From Thiotrichales bacterium (lineage in GTDB: Bacteria; Pseudomonadota; Gammaproteobacteria; SZUA-229), in contig CP070838.1 of NCBI GenBank assembly GCA_020341835.1, forward strand, positions 2,044,625 to 2,085,633: a stretch of 41,009 bases of DNA, in the 5' to 3' direction. The notes under the pieces were generated by a model. The model had not been told where the DNA came from, ran no database searches, and was given only the letters and a program-made list of their open reading frames with translations. Made by a program: the position numbers and the translations under genes. Within the stretch, counting starts at the first letter, position 1; the number at the start of each line of letters is the position of its first letter. Positions 15,746 to 26,290 of the stretch are shown here, in pieces.

Positions 15746-18480
15746 TAACTGAGTTTACCGTGGCAATGCTTGAATTTTTTGCCGGAACCGCACCAGCAGG
15801 GTTCGTTGCGTCCCAGTTTGCGTTCTGTACGCACGTACGGCTGCTGAGGCTCGCTGCGCGCTGCTTCCGCCTCGCCGCCTTCGGCCTGCGCCGCGTCCTG
15901 CATACCACCAGCCTCCTGGTGCTGGTAACTGACGTTCTCGGGCTGCTTGTGCCCCTGCTGCTCGAGATCATCCACTTCCTCACGCGCACGAATCTGCACC
16001 TTGGACAGTATCGTCACCGCTTCGTGCTTGATACGATCGAGCAGTTCGGTGAACATGTTGAAGGATTCACGCTTGTATTCCTGTTTCGGATTCTTCTGTG
16101 CATAACCGCGCAATCCGATGCTCTGACGCAGGTAATCCATCGCGGCGAGGTGTTCCTTCCACAGCTTGTCGAGCACCTGCAACATAATATATTTTTCATA
16201 CTGGCGCATGCCATCAGAGCCGACCAGGCTTTCCTTGGCTGCATAATCTTCCAGCAAGGTATCGAGCATCTTCCGACGCAGTCCCGCTTCATTCAGGTCA
16301 TGATCCTCGTCCATCCACTGTTTCACGGGCATATCGAGACCGAACTCATTGTTGAGCGCTTCCTGCAGGCCTTCCAGGTCCCACTGCTCGTCAAGACTGC
16401 CCGGCGGTATGTATTCCGTGACAACATCATCGACCACGTCCTCACGAATATTTTTGACAACATCGGACAAATCATCGGCAGCCATCATTTCGTTGCGCTG
16501 CGAGTAAATCACCTTGCGCTGGTCGTTGGCGACATCATCATATTCGAGTAGCTGCTTGCGTATATCGAAGTTGTGGCCTTCCACCTTGCGCTGTGCGTTT
16601 TCGATCGCTCGCGTGACCCAGGGATGCTCGATCGCTTCACCACGCTCCATACCAAGCTTTTTCATCAAGCCACCGACCTTGTCGGAAGCGAAGATCCGCA
16701 TCAGGTCGTCCTGCAGCGACAGGTAAAAACGGCTCGAACCGGGATCGCCCTGACGGCCGGAACGCCCGCGCAACTGGTTGTCGATCCGCCGTGACTCATG
16801 ACGCTCACTGCCGACCACATGCAGGCCGCCGGCCTCCAGTACCTGCTGGTGGCGCTCATGCCATGCCTGTGTGATTTTGTGTTTTGCCTCATCACTCATC
16901 TCAGGCTTGCTGTTCAGCTCGGCTTCAAGGTTACCGCCAAGCACGATATCGGTGCCGCGACCGGCCATGTTGGTCGCGATGGTCACGCTACCCGGACGTC
17001 CCGCATCCTCGATGATATGCGCTTCGTTCTCATGCTGCTTCGCGTTCAGCGTACTGTGCTTGATGCCTTCTTTCTTGAGCATGCCGGAAATCACTTCCGA
17101 GACGTCGATCGATGCGGTACCCACCAGCACCGGTTGCTTGCGTTCAATACAGTCCCGGATATCCTCGATGATGGCCTCGTACTTTTCATCCTTGGTCAAA
17201 AACACCTGGTCGGTATTGTCGGCACGAATCATGTCCTTGTTTGTCGGAATAATGACCACTTCCAGGCTATAGATCTGCATCAACTCGGGCGCTTCCGTAT
17301 CGGCGGTACCGGTCATCCCCGACAGCTTGTCGTACAGCCGGAAATAATTCTGGAAGGTGATCGATGCCAGCGTCTGGTTTTCTTTCTGTATCGGCACCCC
17401 TTCCTTGGCTTCGACCGCCTGGTGCATACCTTCCGACCAGCGTCTTCCCGGCATGGTGCGACCGGTGAATTCATCGACGATGACAACCTGGTTGTTTTGC
17501 ACGATGTAGTGCACATCGCGTTCATAGAGTGCATCGGCGCGCAAGGCGGCATTCAGATAGTGCAACAGGTTGATGTTCTTGGCACTGTAAAGACTTTCAT
17601 TGGCAGGCAGGATGTTTTCATCAGTCAGGATCTGCTCGACGCGCTGGTGCCCCTGTTCGGTGATATGCACGGACCGGTTCTTTTCATCAACCGAAAAATC
17701 GCCCTCTTCCGGTTCATCCTTGGCTTTCATTTCGCCACGCTCCAGCTTTTTGACGATTTCCTTGAAACGTAAATGCAGATCGCTGCTTTCATCAACCGCA
17801 CCGGAAATGATCAGCGGCGTGCGCGCTTCGTCGATCAGAATCGAGTCCACCTCGTCGACGATGGCGAAATTGAGCTGAGGCTGCACCTTTTCCTCTGCGG
17901 TGAACGCCATATTGTCACGCAGGTAGTCAAAACCAAACTCGTTATTGGTGCCGTAGGTAATGTCGGCCGCGTAGGCCTGCTTTTTGCTGGCATGATCCAT
18001 CGCATTCAGACTGACGCCCGTGGTCATGCCAAGGAAAGTGTACAGCCGCCCCATCCACTCGGCATCGCGGCTCGCCAGGTAATCATTCACCGTGATTACG
18101 TGAACACCGGTAGCGGGTATCGCGTTCAAATAGGCTGCCAGCGTCGCCACCAGGGTTTTACCCTCGCCGGTGCGCATCTCTGCGATCTTGCCGCTGTGCA
18201 GCACCATTCCGCCGATCAACTGTACGTCGAAATGGCGCATATTGAGCACGCGCTTGCCGGCTTCACGCACAGCCGCAAAGGCCTCCGGCAGCAACTGGTC
18301 GAGCGTTTCACCATCGTTAAAGCGCTGACGGAACTCGACGGTCTTTGCAGCCAGTTGCTCATCACTCAGCGCTTCGAACTCGGGCTCCAGCCGATTGATG
18401 AGATCAACTGTTTTACGATGCCGCTTGATGATTCTTTCATTACGGCTACCAAATATCTTGCTTGCGAGATTCGAGATCAT
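15745..18480 (-). CDS. secA: Preprotein translocase ATPase SecA
   Basis: SecA is the ATP-driven motor that pushes preproteins through SecYEG. The 911-residue protein has Walker A with GEGKT (105-109), the DEAD-like motif [17 protein letters not shown], the helicase motor and preprotein-crosslinking domains, and a C-terminal SecB/lipid-binding zinc tail with [14 protein letters not shown]. Length is typical. Start ATG at 18480. No secM-like arrest gene precedes it; the gene upstream encodes an M23 peptidase 132 bases away. argJ overlaps its end. Confidence 0.98.
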   Translation of the reverse strand: MISNLASKIFGSRNERIIKRHRKTVDLINRLEPEFEALSDEQLAAKTVEFRQRFNDGETLDQLLPEAFAAVREAGKRVLNMRHFDVQLIGGMVLHSGKIAEMRTGEGKTLVATLAAYLNAIPATGVHVITVNDYLASRDAEWMGRLYTFLGMTTGVSLNAMDHASKKQAYAADITYGTNNEFGFDYLRDNMAFTAEEKVQPQLNFAIVDEVDSILIDEARTPLIISGAVDESSDLHLRFKEIVKKLERGEMKAKDEPEEGDFSVDEKNRSVHITEQGHQRVEQILTDENILPANESLYSAKNINLLHYLNAALRADALYERDVHYIVQNNQVVIVDEFTGRTMPGRRWSEGMHQAVEAKEGVPIQKENQTLASITFQNYFRLYDKLSGMTGTADTEAPELMQIYSLEVVIIPTNKDMIRADNTDQVFLTKDEKYEAIIEDIRDCIERKQPVLVGTASIDVSEVISGMLKKEGIKHSTLNAKQHENEAHIIEDAGRPGSVTIATNMAGRGTDIVLGGNLEAELNSKPEMSDEAKHKITQAWHERHQQVLEAGGLHVVGSERHESRRIDNQLRGRSGRQGDPGSSRFYLSLQDDLMRIFASDKVGGLMKKLGMERGEAIEHPWVTRAIENAQRKVEGHNFDIRKQLLEYDDVANDQRKVIYSQRNEMMAADDLSDVVKNIREDVVDDVVTEYIPPGSLDEQWDLEGLQEALNNEFGLDMPVKQWMDEDHDLNEAGLRRKMLDTLLEDYAAKESLVGSDGMRQYEKYIMLQVLDKLWKEHLAAMDYLRQSIGLRGYAQKNPKQEYKRESFNMFTELLDRIKHEAVTILSKVQIRAREEVDDLEQQGHKQPENVSYQHQEAGGMQDAAQAEGGEAEAARSEPQQPYVRTERKLGRNEPCWCGSGKKFKHCHGKLS

Positions 18481-18612
18481 GGTTCAGCTTGGGATTATCA
18501 GCAGATTGGTGTCTGGAGTTAGCGGTTATAAAAAAGCGTATATTATGCCCGAGAAAGCTCTCCCGGTCACAATGGATTCAACGAATGGGGGAAATATCGG
18601 AAACTGCAGGGA

Positions 18613-19524
18613 TTATGAAGGTTTGGACTGAACGAATCGGATCGGATCGACCTGGCGATCGTTCAGCAGTACTTCGAAGTGCACATGGGGTCCGGTCGAT
18701 CGACCGGTCGAGCCCATCTTCGAGATCGTCTGACCTCTTTCGACACTGTCGCCGATGTTGACGAGAATCTGGTCATTATGGCCATAACGGGTTACGTAGC
18801 CGTTACCGTGATTGATTTCGACCAGGTTACCGTAACCGTAACGCTCACCCGACCAGGTAACAACACCGCTGGCGACGGCGATGACGTCACTGCCTTTCTT
18901 GCCGGCGAAATCCATGCCCTTATGCATCTCGAGTTTTCCCGAGAACGGATCATTACGCATGCCATAGAAGGATGATATCCAGCCCTTGCTGATCGGACGA
19001 CCAGTGGGGCGGGCTTCCTTCATCAGCTCACTGCGCATGATGACATCCTCCAGCAGTGACAACTGATGCTCCCGGCTCTGCAACTGATCATCCAGCTTGG
19101 TCAGCACCGTGTTCAGATCCATCGGGCTGCCGGCTTCAGGTTCCTTTGGACCGCCGTAGGCCGGGTTGTTCTCGAAGTCGAATTCGTCCGAATCCAGCTT
19201 GGCGACGACAACCAGGCGCTGACCGAGCGCGTTCAGCCGGGTCACGTTGGCCTGCATCTGGCCGATATGGGCGGCCAGCGCGTCGAGGTCAGACTGGGCA
19301 TCCATCCGGGTCTTCTCGATCAGGGCCTTCTCAACCTCTATTTTTCCTTCCAATTCAGTAAGTTGAATGATTTCCTTGGTGGTATAGCCCCACCAGAAAC
19401 CGGTGCTTGCGACAGCCCCCAGAACCGCCAGTACCGAGCTGAAACAGACCGCTTTCTGCCAGCCATGCCCGATCTGATAACGTACCGGTTTACCCCTGAA
19501 TTTACCGAGAAAAATAATATTCAT
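18613..19524 (-). CDS. M23-family metallopeptidase, membrane-anchored
   Basis: A 303-residue predicted periplasmic peptidoglycan endopeptidase or divisome activator-type protein. A single N-terminal membrane helix (about 26-48) is followed by a coiled-coil-like region (about 52-110), a linker, and a LytM/M23 domain (about 185-300) with zinc motifs HKGMDFAG and HVHFE. Both histidine motifs and the aspartate are intact, so it may be catalytic. It sits between dciA/lpxC and secA, the same place as in pseudomonads. The ATG at 19524 is divergent from dciA with 46 bases between starts. Confidence 0.92.
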   Translation of the reverse strand: MNIIFLGKFRGKPVRYQIGHGWQKAVCFSSVLAVLGAVASTGFWWGYTTKEIIQLTELEGKIEVEKALIEKTRMDAQSDLDALAAHIGQMQANVTRLNALGQRLVVVAKLDSDEFDFENNPAYGGPKEPEAGSPMDLNTVLTKLDDQLQSREHQLSLLEDVIMRSELMKEARPTGRPISKGWISSFYGMRNDPFSGKLEMHKGMDFAGKKGSDVIAVASGVVTWSGERYGYGNLVEINHGNGYVTRYGHNDQILVNIGDSVERGQTISKMGSTGRSTGPHVHFEVLLNDRQVDPIRFVQSKPS

Positions 19525-19551
19525 TATGGATTCTTTTTAAAGTGCATCACT

Positions 19552-19557
19552 TATAAT
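19552..19557 (+). promoter_or_regulatory. -10 element for dciA in a 46-base divergent spacer
   Basis: A perfect TATAAT lies 14-19 bases before the dciA ATG. The usual 6-7 base distance to the start point places transcription initiation near 19564, leaving a leader of only about 7 bases. No -35 consensus is apparent. A TTATAA on the other strand overlaps it (19551-19556) and may serve the M23 gene. Confidence 0.45.
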
Positions 19558-19570
19558 AGTAGACTATTCG

Positions 19571-20020
19571 ATGGAATTTTCTTCAGATTTGGACTCATTT
19601 AAATCCAGACTCGATGGCTCGCTGAGCAAACGCGCACAGGAACTGGGGTACCTGACCTCCCTGCTACGTAGCGAACTCCCACCGGAGAGTGACGGCCACT
19701 ATCATGTCGCCAATATCCACGACCGGACGGTCGTGATTATGACTGATTCACCGGTCTGGACGACCAGACTCAGGCAACTGGGGCCAAGCATACTGACGAT
19801 ACTGCAAAACAGCGGTAAACAGCATCTGCTTCATATTCGTGTGTTCAGCCGGCCCACCCAGTCGGCGCCCGCCAGACCACCGCAAAAAAACAGGACTGAG
19901 CCTAGACAGATCAGCCGTCAATCGAGCCAGCTGATCTCACAGACAGCGGCATTTATCGAAGATGACGGCTTGCGCGAGGCATTGCTGAAGCTGGCAAAGC
20001 ATAGCGCTGAAGAACGCTAG
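19571..20020 (+). CDS. dciA: DciA, replicative helicase loader (DUF721)
   Basis: DciA loads or recruits the replicative helicase DnaB in bacteria that lack DnaC. The 149-residue protein has the DUF721 domain at about residues 8-95 (LTSLLRSELPPE, then VVIMTDSPVWTTRLRQLGP), followed by a low-complexity, proline- and glutamine-rich tail (about 97-120) and a helical C-terminus. The ATG at 19571 has no Shine-Dalgarno, and the -10 element is only 14 bases away, which fits a leaderless or very short-leader transcript. It is convergent with lpxC, 19 bases apart. Presence of DciA suggests the genome lacks a dnaC-type loader. Confidence 0.92.
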   Translation: MEFSSDLDSFKSRLDGSLSKRAQELGYLTSLLRSELPPESDGHYHVANIHDRTVVIMTDSPVWTTRLRQLGPSILTILQNSGKQHLLHIRVFSRPTQSAPARPPQKNRTEPRQISRQSSQLISQTAAFIEDDGLREALLKLAKHSAEER

Positions 20021-20039
20021 TTCAGCAAGCCTGGCGTGA

Positions 20040-20954
20040 TCAGGTCGCCTGAAGCGGCTGCGTATACGATATCGGTGAATCGGCCTCTTCGTCCTCGAAA
20101 GTCACCTCTTCCCAGGCCGACTTGTCAGCGCACAGGGCCTTGAGCAACTTGTTGTTCAGTGCATGGCCTGAACGATAACCGGAGAAAGCACCGATCGAAC
20201 TGTGGCCGAGGAGGTAGAGATCACCGATCGCGTCAAGGATCTTGTGTTTTACAAATTCGTCATCGTAACGCAGACCGTCTTCGTTCAATACGCGGTATTC
20301 GTCAACGACTACTGCGTTGTCGATGCTGCCACCGAGTGCAAGGTTCTGCGAGCGTAACTGCTCGATATCACTCATAAAACCGAAGGTTCGGGCACGACTG
20401 ACTTCTTTTACAAATGAAGTCGTCGAGAAGTCGATTTCGGCTTTTCGCGGCCTGCCCTTGAATACAGGGTGATTGAAATCGATGGTGAAACTGACTTTAA
20501 AACCATCGAACGGATCAAAACGCGCCCACTTGTCCTTTTCTTCGACCACGATCGATTTCTTGATCCGGACAAACCGTTTGGGAGCATCCTGTTCGGCAAT
20601 ACCCGCAGACTGGATCAGGAACACGAAGGGGCCGGAGCTGCCATCCATGATCGGCACTTCAGCAGCACTCAGATCCACGTAGGCATTATCGATACCCAGG
20701 CCCGCCATTGCCGACAGCAAATGTTCGACCGTCGAAACCTGTACACCGTCGACTTCCAGCGTGGTCGATAGTGTCGTCGGACCGACATTCTCGGCTGTCG
20801 CCCTGATTTCAACCGGCTCTGCCAGATCGACACGACGGAACACAACACCGGTGTCAGGCGGTGCCGGCCGTAATGTCATATAAACTTTTTCACCTGAATG
20901 CAGGCCTACCCCGGTAGCCCGAATCACGTTTTTCAGCGTTCTTTGCTTGATCAA
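20040..20954 (-). CDS. lpxC: UDP-3-O-acyl-N-acetylglucosamine deacetylase LpxC
   Basis: LpxC performs the committed step of lipid A synthesis, a zinc-dependent deacetylation in the cytoplasm. The 304-residue protein keeps the zinc ligands H78 (STVEHLL), H237 and D241 (HKILDAIGD) and the catalytic H264 (SGHALNN). The N-terminal [11 protein letters not shown] matches the family, which fixes the start at a TTG (20954-20952). The upstream in-frame codons reach a TAG after five codons with no ATG or GTG, so TTG is required. It lies 185 bases after ftsZ on the same strand, in an AT-rich spacer that could hold its own promoter. Confidence 0.97.
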   Translation of the reverse strand: MIKQRTLKNVIRATGVGLHSGEKVYMTLRPAPPDTGVVFRRVDLAEPVEIRATAENVGPTTLSTTLEVDGVQVSTVEHLLSAMAGLGIDNAYVDLSAAEVPIMDGSSGPFVFLIQSAGIAEQDAPKRFVRIKKSIVVEEKDKWARFDPFDGFKVSFTIDFNHPVFKGRPRKAEIDFSTTSFVKEVSRARTFGFMSDIEQLRSQNLALGGSIDNAVVVDEYRVLNEDGLRYDDEFVKHKILDAIGDLYLLGHSSIGAFSGYRSGHALNNKLLKALCADKSAWEEVTFEDEEADSPISYTQPLQAT

Positions 20955-21139
20955 AGCCCTGTTTTCCTATGATTTATTAGGTGCGCCACAAGGCACATTT
21001 GCGGAAAATCCATTAATTTTCACACAATTTGCGCACAAATTGAAAGAAAAATTTAAATCTTCCCCTTTACTTATAACACCTTACGGCACAATTTTCCCCG
21101 ATTTACCAGCCAATATTGCCCGAAACGCGCGCCCTGCGC

Positions 21140-22261
21140 TCAATCCGCCTGTCTGCGCAGGAACGCAGGAATGTCGAGCAATTCCTCGTCGAACTCGTCA
21201 GGAATCTCGTTGCGCCGAATCACGGTGGGCTTGTCGAGCTTCTCGAAGTCCAGCTCACCGTCAGGTTTAACCAGTTTCGGCTTGCTCGGCGGTACCTGCT
21301 GCACGTGCGGATGACCGAGTCCGGTAGCCACGACCGTAACCCTGATCTGATCGTCGAGCATTTCATCAATGGCTGTACCCATGACGACGGTTGCATCATC
21401 CGAAGCAAACGAGCTGATCACATCGCCGATATCCTGGAATTCACCCAGGGTCATGTTGGCACCGGTTACGTTCACCAGAATGCCTTTGGCGCCTGAAAGA
21501 TTGACATCCTCGAGCAGCGGACTGGCAACAGCTGCCTGGGCCGCTTCCGTCGCACGATTGGTGCCCGAAGATTTACCCGAACCCATCATGCCCATTCCCA
21601 TCTGTGACATCACCGTGCGGACATCCGCAAAGTCAACGTTGATCACGCCCGGGTTGGTAATCAGCTCGGTAATACCCTGCACAGCACCATAAAGCACATC
21701 ATTGGCACCCTTGAAGGCATTCATCAGATCGAAATCACGACCATAGACGTCAAGCAACTTGTCGTTCGGGATCGTGATCAATGAGTCAACGTGCTGGGTC
21801 ATTTCCTTGATACCCTGCATCGCTATTTTCATGCGCGTACTGCCTTCGAATGCGAATGGCTTGGTGACAACGCCAACCACGAGGATACCCATGTCCCGCG
21901 CAAGCTGTGCCACCACCGGAGCCGCACCGGTACCGGTACCGCCACCCATGCCCGCAGTGATAAACAGCATATCCGTGTTTTCAATGGCTTCCTGAATAAG
22001 CTCCCTGTCTTCGAGCGCAGCCTGCTGACCCACGTCTGGTGTCGCACCCGCACCCAGACCCTTGGTGATATTGCAGCCAATCTGCAGAGACTTTGCATCC
22101 GTTACCTTGTTCAACGCCTGGGCATCGGTATTCGCGCAAATAAAATCCACACCGCTGATTCCACTGGTCACCATGTGCTGGACAGCATTACCCCCACCGC
22201 CACCAACGCCAATGACTTTAATGACGGCATCTTGTGCTACAGAGTCCATAAGTTCAAACAT
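21140..22261 (-). CDS. ftsZ: Cell division GTPase FtsZ
   Basis: FtsZ is the tubulin-like GTPase that polymerises into the Z ring. The 373-residue protein has the GTP-binding motif [12 protein letters not shown] (about 104-115), the T7 loop region ([11 protein letters not shown]) and the conserved C-terminal peptide [11 protein letters not shown], which binds FtsA, ZapD and others. A strong Shine-Dalgarno (GAGGAG) precedes the ATG at 22261. It is downstream of ftsA, 61 bases away, as in most proteobacteria. Confidence 0.98.
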   Translation of the reverse strand: MFELMDSVAQDAVIKVIGVGGGGGNAVQHMVTSGISGVDFICANTDAQALNKVTDAKSLQIGCNITKGLGAGATPDVGQQAALEDRELIQEAIENTDMLFITAGMGGGTGTGAAPVVAQLARDMGILVVGVVTKPFAFEGSTRMKIAMQGIKEMTQHVDSLITIPNDKLLDVYGRDFDLMNAFKGANDVLYGAVQGITELITNPGVINVDFADVRTVMSQMGMGMMGSGKSSGTNRATEAAQAAVASPLLEDVNLSGAKGILVNVTGANMTLGEFQDIGDVISSFASDDATVVMGTAIDEMLDDQIRVTVVATGLGHPHVQQVPPSKPKLVKPDGELDFEKLDKPTVIRRNEIPDEFDEELLDIPAFLRRQAD

Positions 22262-22322
22262 GATTATTCTCCTCTGTATAAATTATTGTTGTTGTATACA
22301 TCTGTATTTATCCCGGTCTGTG

Positions 22323-23558
22323 TTAAAAGTTTCCCTGAAACCAACTCTTCATCCTGTCAAACAGTCCTTTCAAGCCACCTTCCATCATCAGATGACTTGT
22401 TCCTGAGTCACGGTGCTGGTAACCGAACAACAGGAGTCCAACCCCAGTCGCATGAATTGGATTGCTGACCACATCCGACAATCCAGAAACATACTGTGGA
22501 AGTCCCAGTCGAACCGGGACATGAAAAATTTCTTCCGCCAGATCGACGACACCTTCCATTTTTGAACTGCCACCGGTCAGTACCACACCGGCAGCAATCA
22601 TTTCTTCGAATCCGCTTTTGCGCAATTCAGCCTGAACCAGCGACAACAGTTCCTCGTAGCGCGGCTCCACGACCTCCGCCAGAGTCTGGCGTGACAGCTT
22701 GCGCGGCGGGCGATCGCCGACACTCGGCACTTCGATCGATTCATCCGGATTGGCCAGCTGACGCAGGGCGCAGGCATACTTGATCTTGATCTCATTGGCA
22801 TACTGCGTCGGTGTACGCAGAGCCACCGCGATATCATTGGTGACCTGATCGCCGGCGATCGGGATCACGGCGGTATGGCGAATAGCGCCATCGGTGAACA
22901 CCGCGATATCCGTCGTGCCGCCGCCAATGTCGACGAGGCAGACACCCAGCTCTTTTTCGTCGTCGGTCAACACCGAGTAACTCGAGGCCAGCTGTTCGAG
23001 GATGATATCGTCAACCTCGAGACCGCAGCGTCGCACACATTTGATGATATTCTGGGCGGCGCCGACGGCGCCGGTGACGAGGTGAACCTTGGCCTCCAGT
23101 CGTACGCCCGACATACCGATGGGTTCGCGAATACCTTCCTGGTCATCGATGATGAATTCCTGGGGCAGGATATGGAGAATTCTCTGATCAGCAGGAATCG
23201 CGACGGCTCGCGCGGCATCAATCACCCGATCGAGATCGCCACTGGAGACTTCGCGTTCGCGAATAGCGACAATGCCGTGTGAGTTCAGGCTGCGGATATG
23301 ACTGCCGGCAATGCCTGCATAAACCGACTGGATCTGGCAGCCCGCCATCAGCTCCGCTTCTTCGACAGCACGCTGGATTGACTGCACAGTCGATTCGATA
23401 TTGACGACAACGCCTTTTTTCAGACCTCGCGAGGGATGCGAGCCGAGTCCGATAATTTCAATCTCCCCTTCCGGGTTGACCTCACCCACGATGGCTACAA
23501 CTTTTGATGTACCGATATCCAGGCCGATGATCATGTTTTTATCTGACTTTTTAGTCAT
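22323..23558 (-). CDS. ftsA: Cell division protein FtsA
   Basis: FtsA is the actin-like protein that tethers FtsZ to the membrane and recruits the divisome. The 411-residue protein starts MTKKSDKNMIIGLDIGTSK, has actin-fold phosphate motifs (DIGTSK near 15-20, VDIGGGTTD about 207-215) and ends in an amphipathic membrane-targeting helix (GLKGLFDRMKSWFQ). The ATG at 23558 gives the standard N-terminal length. It is separated from ftsQ by 127 bases, longer than most junctions in this cluster, so an internal promoter there is possible. Confidence 0.97.
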   Translation of the reverse strand: MTKKSDKNMIIGLDIGTSKVVAIVGEVNPEGEIEIIGLGSHPSRGLKKGVVVNIESTVQSIQRAVEEAELMAGCQIQSVYAGIAGSHIRSLNSHGIVAIREREVSSGDLDRVIDAARAVAIPADQRILHILPQEFIIDDQEGIREPIGMSGVRLEAKVHLVTGAVGAAQNIIKCVRRCGLEVDDIILEQLASSYSVLTDDEKELGVCLVDIGGGTTDIAVFTDGAIRHTAVIPIAGDQVTNDIAVALRTPTQYANEIKIKYACALRQLANPDESIEVPSVGDRPPRKLSRQTLAEVVEPRYEELLSLVQAELRKSGFEEMIAAGVVLTGGSSKMEGVVDLAEEIFHVPVRLGLPQYVSGLSDVVSNPIHATGVGLLLFGYQHRDSGTSHLMMEGGLKGLFDRMKSWFQGNF

Positions 23559-23685
23559 TTATTTATGCGCCCCTTCACGCGTATATGCATCACTGATCTT
23601 GTGCCTGGTTATTAAATGGATTGCGTTTTGTGTACTGCGCCACAATAGCTTGAATATGTAAAAGTACTCCTGCCAAACTGATGAA

Positions 23686-24471
23686 TTATACATGTCTTGT
23701 CCACCCCGAGACGTTAGTAAGACCTGCTTTATTTGCTTTTTCGGGTAGCGCCTTGTTTTTCATCGCAAATCCATTGGGATAGCGCAGATCTATATATTTA
23801 ATGTCATCAATTTTTGGTGCATTTTGCATTGAGAAGACCCTGACGAATCTCTGAATGCGTCTTTCCGTCTCATTTCTGCCGAGTCGCAGTTCAACACCGT
23901 TTGACAACAGCATCGACCACGACCTGCGTTCATCCAGCACCAGCTTGTCAACGCCAAGCCCGAGACCGGACAAATCTGTGTGTAACTCAACCAGGAACGC
24001 CCACACCTTGTGATGCAATCCTTCAGGGCCGCTGATCGTCGGTATCTGCATCGCCCTGTCTATCTGTTCCGGCTTGAACACATCGCCCTTGTCACTCAAC
24101 AGGGCGTCGTCAGACCAGTAGGCCACTGCCTGACGCTCGATAATGCGGATACGCAAAGTCGACGGCCACTGCCGCCGTATCGAAGCATCCTCTACCCATG
24201 GCAGGGTCAGCAACGAAGCCCTCACTTTTTCGATGTCCGCGGTAAAATAATCACCCATCAGTTCCTGTGTCAGCTGTTGCTGGATGTCGCTTCTGGACAG
24301 GTGTGCAAACGTGCCTTCGATCTGAACATTTTTGATCGGCATCCATTCATCAGGCAGACGATCCAGCAACAACCCGGTACCGGCGACGACCACCAGCAGC
24401 AGCAAAGGCCGGGACCAGCGACGCAAGTTTATTCCGATGTTCTGCTTACGCTGTTTACGCCTGGCGCCCAT
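23686..24471 (-). CDS. ftsQ: Cell division protein FtsQ
   Basis: FtsQ is a bitopic divisome protein linking early and late components in complex with FtsL and FtsB. The 261-residue product has a basic cytoplasmic N-terminus (RRKQRKQ), one membrane helix (about 20-40), a POTRA domain (IKNVQIEGTFAHLSRSDIQ, about 48-66) and a beta domain. Its start overlaps the end of ddl by 17 bases, so translation is likely coupled. Confidence 0.93.
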   Translation of the reverse strand: MGARRKQRKQNIGINLRRWSRPLLLLVVVAGTGLLLDRLPDEWMPIKNVQIEGTFAHLSRSDIQQQLTQELMGDYFTADIEKVRASLLTLPWVEDASIRRQWPSTLRIRIIERQAVAYWSDDALLSDKGDVFKPEQIDRAMQIPTISGPEGLHHKVWAFLVELHTDLSGLGLGVDKLVLDERRSWSMLLSNGVELRLGRNETERRIQRFVRVFSMQNAPKIDDIKYIDLRYPNGFAMKNKALPEKANKAGLTNVSGWTRHV

Positions 24472-25387
24472 AGCTGCTTCTCAGTATTTCAACAACGAGT
24501 TCATTGAATCCGATCCCAGCCTGCCCGGCCGCCATCGGTACCAGGCTGTGACTGGTCATACCCGGCACCGTATTTGCCTCGATCAACCAGGGCTGCTGAC
24601 TCTCATCAAGCATGAAGTCGACACGCCCCCAGCCGCTGGCACCGATGGCATCGAATGCATTAAGCATGACAGTGCCAAGTTCCTGCTCCTTCTGCGCGTC
24701 AAGACCACAGGGGCAGATGTAACGTGTATCATCCGATTGATACTTGGCGACGTAGTCATAAAATTTCCTGTCCGTTTCAAGCCGTATCATCGGCAGCACC
24801 CGGTGATTAAGAATCGCCGCCGTGTACTCGGCTCCTGTTATCCATTTCTCGGCAATCACGCTGCCCTGGCAGTCGCGCGCCGCTTCGAAGGCGGGCAGCA
24901 TCTCGGCTTCGACCTCGACCTTGCTCATGCCGATGCTCGAACCTTCCAGGGCGGGCTTGATAATCAGTGGAAGCCCAAGTCGTTCAAGCGCTGACTGACA
25001 ATCCTGTTCGTTCTCGAGTACGATGAATTCAGGTGTCGGGAAGCCCTCGGCCGCCCAGACCTGCTTGCATCGCAGCTTGTCCATCGCCAGCGCCGAGCCC
25101 AGAATACCGGAGCCGGTATAGGGCATGCCCATGACTTCCAGCAAGCCCTGCATGGCACCATCCTCGCCACCGCGACCATGCAGCATGATCAATGCACGGC
25201 TGTAGTTCGCCGCAGCCAGTTGTGCAGCGATGTCACGACCGACATCGATACCGTGTGCATCAACACCGCTTTCCTTCAACGCATCCAGTACCGCCTGACC
25301 GCTCAGTAGCGAAATCTCCCGCTCGGCAGACCAGCCGCCCATCAATACAGCAACCTTGCCGAAATCTGAAGCGCTTGCCGGACTCAT
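24455..25387 (-). CDS. ddlB: D-alanine--D-alanine ligase
   Basis: Ddl ligates two D-alanines for the peptidoglycan stem, using ATP. The 310-residue ATP-grasp protein shows GRGGEDGAMQGLLE (substrate-binding N-terminal motif), IKPALEGSSIGMSKV (nucleotide-binding loop) and IEANTVPGMTSHSLVP (metal and D-Ala binding). Length is normal. The ATG at 25387 overlaps the murB stop (ATGA), and its end overlaps ftsQ. The dcw-cluster position is the usual site of ddlB. Confidence 0.96.
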   Translation of the reverse strand: MSPASASDFGKVAVLMGGWSAEREISLLSGQAVLDALKESGVDAHGIDVGRDIAAQLAAANYSRALIMLHGRGGEDGAMQGLLEVMGMPYTGSGILGSALAMDKLRCKQVWAAEGFPTPEFIVLENEQDCQSALERLGLPLIIKPALEGSSIGMSKVEVEAEMLPAFEAARDCQGSVIAEKWITGAEYTAAILNHRVLPMIRLETDRKFYDYVAKYQSDDTRYICPCGLDAQKEQELGTVMLNAFDAIGASGWGRVDFMLDESQQPWLIEANTVPGMTSHSLVPMAAGQAGIGFNELVVEILRSSYGRQA

Positions 25388-26289
25388 GCCTTCTCCCCGA
25401 CAATTCGCACTTCTGTGTGCAATTCAACACCCTGCTGTTCGAGCACCGTTCGCTGTATATGCGTGATCAATGACTCGATATCATCCGCACTGGCATTGTT
25501 GTCATTGATAATGAAATTTGCGTGCTTTTCGGAGACAACCGCACCGCCTATGCGATAACCTTTCAAACCCGAAGCTTCGATCAAACGCGCAGCATGATCA
25601 TGCTCCGGATTGGTGAACACGGAACCACAGCTTGCAGCACCCATCGGCTGTGACTCGGCACGTCTAGCGAGCAGTTGCTTGATATCCGCGCTGGCCGCGC
25701 TGCCATCACCGGTTTCAAAGCGGAAAGTCGCAGCCGTAAACCATTCGTCGGCCGGACCGATGACGCTGCGATAACCGACCTGGTATTCATCCGCGTTACG
25801 CTTATGCCTGTCACCGTTGCGATCGATGGTTTCGACGCTGATGACATGTCGCCAGGTCTCGCCACCAAATGCACCCGCGTTCATCGCCAGGGCACCACCG
25901 ACCAGGCCGGGTATACCGGCAAAGAATTCCGCACCAAGCAGATGCTCTTTTGCACAGAAGCGGGCCAGCTTGGCGCCGGTCACACCCGCCCCGGCGTAGA
26001 CGCAGTTGTCGTCGAGCCTTTGCAGTTCGTTCAAGACGCCCTGCAGGGCGATCACAGTACCGTCGTATCCGGCCTCGCGAACCAGGGTATTACTGCCCAG
26101 ACCAACCCACAGAATATCTTCATTATCAGGGAGTGATGCCAGTAACCGGGACAGGTCATCAAGATCGGCCGGTATGTAGTAGTTCTTTGCGTTACCACCG
26201 GCGCGCCAGCTGACATGACGTGACATCGGTTCGTCATGACGCATCTCGCCGCGAAGCTGTGGAACTGTCATACGCCGTACTGCCTCCAT
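25384..26289 (-). CDS. murB: UDP-N-acetylenolpyruvoylglucosamine reductase MurB
   Basis: MurB is a FAD enzyme that reduces UDP-GlcNAc-enolpyruvate to UDP-MurNAc with NADPH. The 301-residue type I/II-like protein has VSWRAGGNAKNYYIP (FAD binding), IPGLVGGALAMNAGAFGGE and the active-site Ser of CGSVFTNP, with the C-terminal Glu in HTEVRIVG. I chose the ATG at 26289, one base after the murC stop; an in-frame start at 26379 would extend it 30 residues into murC with no homology to the family. murB is followed by ddl with an ATGA overlap. Confidence 0.96.
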   Translation of the reverse strand: MEAVRRMTVPQLRGEMRHDEPMSRHVSWRAGGNAKNYYIPADLDDLSRLLASLPDNEDILWVGLGSNTLVREAGYDGTVIALQGVLNELQRLDDNCVYAGAGVTGAKLARFCAKEHLLGAEFFAGIPGLVGGALAMNAGAFGGETWRHVISVETIDRNGDRHKRNADEYQVGYRSVIGPADEWFTAATFRFETGDGSAASADIKQLLARRAESQPMGAASCGSVFTNPEHDHAARLIEASGLKGYRIGGAVVSEKHANFIINDNNASADDIESLITHIQRTVLEQQGVELHTEVRIVGEKA

Positions 26290-26290
26290 G

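Noticed and set aside
16798..17772. 324-codon plus-strand open frame opposite secA
   Set aside because: It lies wholly within conserved SecA; the histidine-rich, irregular protein is typical of an antisense shadow in a GC-biased gene.
18481..18612. secM-like arrest peptide upstream of secA
   Set aside because: No open frame with an arrest-like motif was found in the 132-base spacer; the upstream gene is an intact M23 peptidase.
23682..23690. TATAAT-like sequence at the ftsQ stop as an ftsA promoter
   Set aside because: No -35 at workable spacing and no extended -10; the match arises from the GTA TAA stop context.
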